Below are positions 43,290 to 45,937 of a DNA stretch of 45,937 bases, piece by piece (position 1 is the first letter of the stretch; each line of letters starts with the position of its first letter). The notes beneath the pieces were generated by a model, which searched no databases, was not told the origin of the DNA, and saw only the letters and a list, made by a program, of their open reading frames with translations. The stretch spans positions 1 to 45,937 of the forward strand of contig JACPQY010000008.1 in assembly GCA_016190245.1 (NCBI GenBank), in the 5' to 3' direction. This DNA is from Nitrospirota bacterium (GTDB lineage: Bacteria; JACPQY01). A program made the position numbers and the translations under genes.

Positions 43290-44675
43290 TCAGAGGCCCA
43301 GCTTGCCGGGGTTGAGTATCCCCTTTGGATCGAGGGCGCGTTTGAGGGCGCGCTGGACGTCGAGGCCCGTGCCGAGCGACCGCCGCATCCACGGTGCGCG
43401 CAGCGTGCCGATGCCGTGGTGATGGCTGATGGCGGCGCCGTGGTCAAGGCAGACTTTCATCACGTGGTTCCAGATCGCGCGGTACTTCGCGGCCACCTGC
43501 GCGACCGTGTCCGCCTGGAGCACGAACGTGAAGTAGAGCCCGGCGCCTTCGGGATACGCATGCGAGAGGTGGACGGTGCACAGGCTGTCGCGGATCTCTT
43601 CCTTGACGGTTTTCACCATTGAGGGGACGTCTTTCCACAGGGCGCTCACCTCGATCGTCTCGGCCGCGATCGGATCGGGCCGCTCGCGCAGCTTGCGGTA
43701 GTCGCTCACCTGCGCAAACCGGTGCTTCTCCCATTCCTCCGCGGGCGCGCGTCCTGCGGGCTGGGCCGATCCGCCCACGCGCTCGGCGACGGCGACGTGC
43801 TCCTCCTCGCACTCCCAGACGGTCACGAGCAGGCACCCGCCCCCTTCCCACTTGAGCTTCGAGCCGTACCAGGCGCTCTCGGCCTCGTCGTAGAGGCGGA
43901 TCACGCTAGGCACGCAGCCGGCCTGGAGGACGCGGCGGATCCACTCGGCGCCTGCATCGAAGCTCTCGAACGAATACGCGCGATAGACCGGCTGGGGACA
44001 CCTCGGCCAGACCCTGAGATGCGCCTCGGTGATGACGCCGAGCGTTCCTTCGCTGCCGACAAAGAGTTGGACGAGGTTCGATCCCGTAGCCGCCCGTGGC
44101 GCCGGCACGGTCTGCACGACACGGCCGTCGGCCAGCACGACGCGCAGGGCCACCACCATGTCCTCGATCTTCCCGTATCGCGTGGAGGCTTGCCCCGCGG
44201 AGCGCGTCGCGAGCCATCCGCCGACGGTCGAGAGCTCGAAGGAGGCGGGAAAGTGGCCGAGGGTGAATCCTTCGCTGTTCAGGAATCGTTCGAGCTCCGG
44301 TCCGTACACCCCTGCCTGGGCGCGGACGACGCCGGAGACGCGATCCAGTTCCACGATTTTGTTGAGCCGCCCCAGCGAGAGGACGACCGCTTCCTTCCCG
44401 GGCACGGCGCCGCCGCAGACGCCTGAGCCGCCGCCATAGGGCACGAGGGGAACTCCGCGTTTGGCCGCCCACCTCAGAACCTTCACAACGCCCGCTTCGG
44501 ATTCAGGGAGAACGACGAGCGGGGGGGGGGGCGGCCGTTTCCCTCGTTTGGCGTCGATCACCAGAGAGGGGGAGAGGTCCTCCCCGAATGCGGCATTCAA
44601 CTCGGGGTCGGATGAGACGGAACCCATCCCCAACAGCCTTCGCAGTTCCCTGGCGTGTTGTTCCGCGCGTCGCAC
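43290..44675 (-). CDS. FAD-linked oxidase, alkyl-DHAP synthase-like
   Basis: 461 aa of the VAO/GlcD flavoprotein superfamily. FAD-binding motifs: PYGGGSGVCGG, FPASFELSTVGGWLATRSAG, STRYGKIEDMVVALRVVLAD, FVGSEGTLGVITEAHLRVWP. The C terminus has HGAAISHHHGIGTLRAPWM; the HHH-G-[IV]-G motif marks alkyldihydroxyacetonephosphate synthases, which form the ether bond of ether lipids. A glycolate/lactate-type dehydrogenase remains possible. The GTG at 44675 has TACCAC 6 nt upstream and gives the normal family length. A C11 tract encodes part of a five-proline run near residue 50. Confidence 0.82.
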   Translation of the reverse strand: MRRAEQHARELRRLLGMGSVSSDPELNAAFGEDLSPSLVIDAKRGKRPPPPPLVVLPESEAGVVKVLRWAAKRGVPLVPYGGGSGVCGGAVPGKEAVVLSLGRLNKIVELDRVSGVVRAQAGVYGPELERFLNSEGFTLGHFPASFELSTVGGWLATRSAGQASTRYGKIEDMVVALRVVLADGRVVQTVPAPRAATGSNLVQLFVGSEGTLGVITEAHLRVWPRCPQPVYRAYSFESFDAGAEWIRRVLQAGCVPSVIRLYDEAESAWYGSKLKWEGGGCLLVTVWECEEEHVAVAERVGGSAQPAGRAPAEEWEKHRFAQVSDYRKLRERPDPIAAETIEVSALWKDVPSMVKTVKEEIRDSLCTVHLSHAYPEGAGLYFTFVLQADTVAQVAAKYRAIWNHVMKVCLDHGAAISHHHGIGTLRAPWMRRSLGTGLDVQRALKRALDPKGILNPGKLGL

Positions 44676-44681
44676 GCCCGT

Positions 44682-44711
44682 GTGGTAACAGACCGGACTG
44701 AAAGTTACAAT
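44682..44711. promoter_or_regulatory. Divergent leaderless promoters of FAD-oxidase gene and hisA
   Basis: On the minus strand TACCAC (44687-44682) is 6 nt from the GTG at 44675. On the plus strand TACAAT (44706-44711) is 6 nt from GTG 44718 and 9 nt from ATG 44721. Two divergent genes share an intergenic gap of only 45 bp, which leaves no room for leaders. Confidence 0.55.
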
Positions 44712-44720
44712 ACGGCCGTG

Positions 44721-45461
44721 ATGGACGTGATCCCTGCCGTGGATCTCCTGGGCGGGCGCTGCGTGCGCCTGACGCAAGGAGACTATCGACGGCGCAAGGT
44801 ATACGCCCGCGACCCCGTCCGCGTGGCCGAGGCATTTGCAGAGCAGGGCGCCCGGTGGCTTCACGTGGTGGATCTCGACGGAGCGAAGACGGGCCGGATG
44901 CGAAACCTGCCTCTCATTCTGAGATTGATCTGCAACGTGCCGCTTCGCGTGGAGGTGGGGGGGGGGATTCGCGACGAGTCCACGGCGCGTCGTCTGCTCG
45001 ATGCGGGTGCGCGGCGCGTCATCATGGGGACCGCGGCGCTCGGCGGGGAGGACGGCTTGCCGAGCTGGGCGGGCCGCCTGCGCCGGCGTGTCTGGCTCTC
45101 GGTGGATACCCGCGCCGGGCAGGTGATGGTGCGCGGATGGACGGCCGGTTCGGGACAATCGGTGAAAGACGTGCTCCGGCGCGCCCGCGAGTGGCCTCTC
45201 GGCGGGATCGTTCTCACCTCGATCGCGCGCGACGGGGCCTTGCGCGGACCCGACCTCCGCCTGGCGCGTTCGGCGCTCCGCGCCTACGGTGGGCCGGCCA
45301 TCCTCTCGGGCGGGATCTCCTCGCTCGCCAACATCCGCGCGGTGGCCCGCCTCCGATCTCGGCACGTGGTGGGACTCATCGTGGGCAAAGCACTCTACGA
45401 GAGAAGGTTCTCACTTCGCGAAGCTCTGGGCGCGGCTGAAGACTGCACCGCTGATGGCTGA
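44721..45461 (+). CDS. hisA: HisA, ProFAR isomerase
   Basis: 246-aa TIM-barrel isomerase of histidine synthesis. Motifs: [20 protein letters not shown] with the first catalytic Asp, [22 protein letters not shown] (phosphate-binding), LSVDTRAG (second catalytic Asp), [15 protein letters not shown]. The alternative start GTG 44718 fits the 6-nt promoter spacing better. The VGGG codons form a G10 tract (44957-44966). It overlaps hisF by 8 nt. Confidence 0.95.
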   Translation: MDVIPAVDLLGGRCVRLTQGDYRRRKVYARDPVRVAEAFAEQGARWLHVVDLDGAKTGRMRNLPLILRLICNVPLRVEVGGGIRDESTARRLLDAGARRVIMGTAALGGEDGLPSWAGRLRRRVWLSVDTRAGQVMVRGWTAGSGQSVKDVLRRAREWPLGGIVLTSIARDGALRGPDLRLARSALRAYGGPAILSGGISSLANIRAVARLRSRHVVGLIVGKALYERRFSLREALGAAEDCTADG

Positions 45462-45937
45462 TCGCTTCTCCAACGGTGTCGCTCTCCGCATCATCCCGTG
45501 TCTGGATGTGCGGGACGGCCGCGTGGTCAAGGGCGTGCGGTTCGTGCGCCTTCGCGACGCGGGCGACCCCGTGGCCGTCGCCGAGGCCTACGAGAAGCAG
45601 CGGGCCGACGAGATCGTGTACCTTGACATCACCGCGTCCCACGAGCGCCGAAAGATTCTGATCGACCTCGTGCGCCGGACGGCGGAACGCGTCTTCACGC
45701 CGTTCACGGTGGGGGGGGGGACGCGGGAGGTGGGGGATATCCGGGCCTTGCTCATGGCGGGGGCCGACAAGGTGTCCATCAACACGGCCGCGGTCGAGAG
45801 TCCCGAGCTGATCCGGCAGGCATCCGACCGCTTTGGAGCGCAGTGCATCGTGGTGGCGATTGATGCCAAGTCGGCAGGCGGCAGTCGGCGGTCGGCAGTC
45901 GGATGGGAAGTTTTCACGCACGGGGGGAGGAAAGCCA
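45454..45937 (+). CDS. hisF: HisF, imidazole glycerol phosphate synthase cyclase (3' partial)
   Basis: The first 161 codons before the window ends. Motifs: [19 protein letters not shown] with the catalytic Asp (D11 equivalent), [32 protein letters not shown], and CIVVAIDAK with the second catalytic Asp. After AIDAK the usual short loop is replaced by [11 protein letters not shown], encoded by a GGCAGTCGG-type simple repeat, before [10 protein letters not shown] resumes. A G10 tract lies in the VGGG codons (45711-45720). HisF forms the cyclase half of the HisFH complex. Confidence 0.95.
   Translation, partial: MADRFSNGVALRIIPCLDVRDGRVVKGVRFVRLRDAGDPVAVAEAYEKQRADEIVYLDITASHERRKILIDLVRRTAERVFTPFTVGGGTREVGDIRALLMAGADKVSINTAAVESPELIRQASDRFGAQCIVVAIDAKSAGGSRRSAVGWEVFTHGGRKA
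45871..45902 (+). repeat. In-frame simple repeat in hisF
   Basis: TCGGCAGGCGGCAGTCGGCG followed by GTCGGCAGTCGG, built of GGCAGTCGG-like units. It matches the unit of the palindromic insert in the GMC gene (34873-34980). It adds roughly ten residues to a surface loop of HisF and keeps the frame. Confidence 0.75.

Overview
The window is a stretch of high-GC bacterial chromosome that includes the replication origin. Going leftward on the minus strand the order is glyA, nrdR, ribD, ribE, then dnaA, dnaN, gyrB, a TPR lipoprotein, nadA and a 2Fe-2S ferredoxin. No recF gene sits between dnaN and gyrB. DnaA-box-like 9-mers lie on both sides of dnaA, which suggests a bipartite oriC. Lipoprotein and Tat signals, sigma-54-type regulators and a hybrid signalling operon point to a Gram-negative-type bacterium. 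I cannot name the phylum from sequence alone. At least eight genes have a TAnnnT-like -10 hexamer exactly 6 nt before the start codon, so leaderless transcription looks common in this organism.

Layout. 1-14.4 kb is housekeeping: a partial CapK/PaaK-type ligase, NAD and riboflavin synthesis, replication genes, one-carbon metabolism, a RelE/Phd toxin-antitoxin pair and a nitronate-monooxygenase-type flavoprotein. 14.6-28.9 kb is an accessory island. It starts with two DUF433/DUF5615 (PIN-like) pairs around a WYL-domain regulator. Truncated copies of the regulator's 3' end recur twice downstream, separated by small genes (DUF2281-like, DUF5678, retropepsin-like), and a PD-(D/E)XK nuclease-like gene follows. 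Next is a compact locus at 19.9-27.6 kb. The island ends with an ICMT-like methyltransferase and a decayed Phd/PIN toxin-antitoxin pair.

The most interesting find is in the island. A 15-bp palindrome (TGACAGC-S-GCTGTCA) occurs three times: overlapping the start of the WYL regulator gene, in the divergent promoter between a 52-codon gene and a tandem-AAA+ ATPase gene, and upstream of a Tat-signal alpha-solenoid gene. At the two target sites the palindrome lies exactly 11 nt from a -10 hexamer in all three transcribed directions, replacing the -35 element. This ties nine genes into one apparent WYL regulon: a 52-aa basic protein, a Tat-signal protein, a deiminase-fold protein, a 96-aa protein, a four-repeat beta protein, the double AAA+ ATPase, the Tat-signal solenoid protein, a metallophosphoesterase and a stand-alone ClpX-type zinc finger. 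I know of no described system with this composition.

29-46 kb carries an enhancer-binding-protein-like regulator that lacks GAFTGA and the Walker B aspartate, an enoyl-CoA hydratase, an AAA/DUF4143 ATPase, a GMC oxidoreductase, a radical SAM/SPASM protein, and an intact NtrC-type regulator. Downstream of that regulator is a histidine kinase / GGDEF response regulator / secreted Cys-rich peptide operon. An alkyl-DHAP-synthase-like FAD enzyme is divergent from hisA-hisF, and hisF runs off the right edge. Several dispersed hairpin repeats are scattered through the window. Two short repeats are inserted in frame, one in the GMC oxidoreductase and one in HisF.
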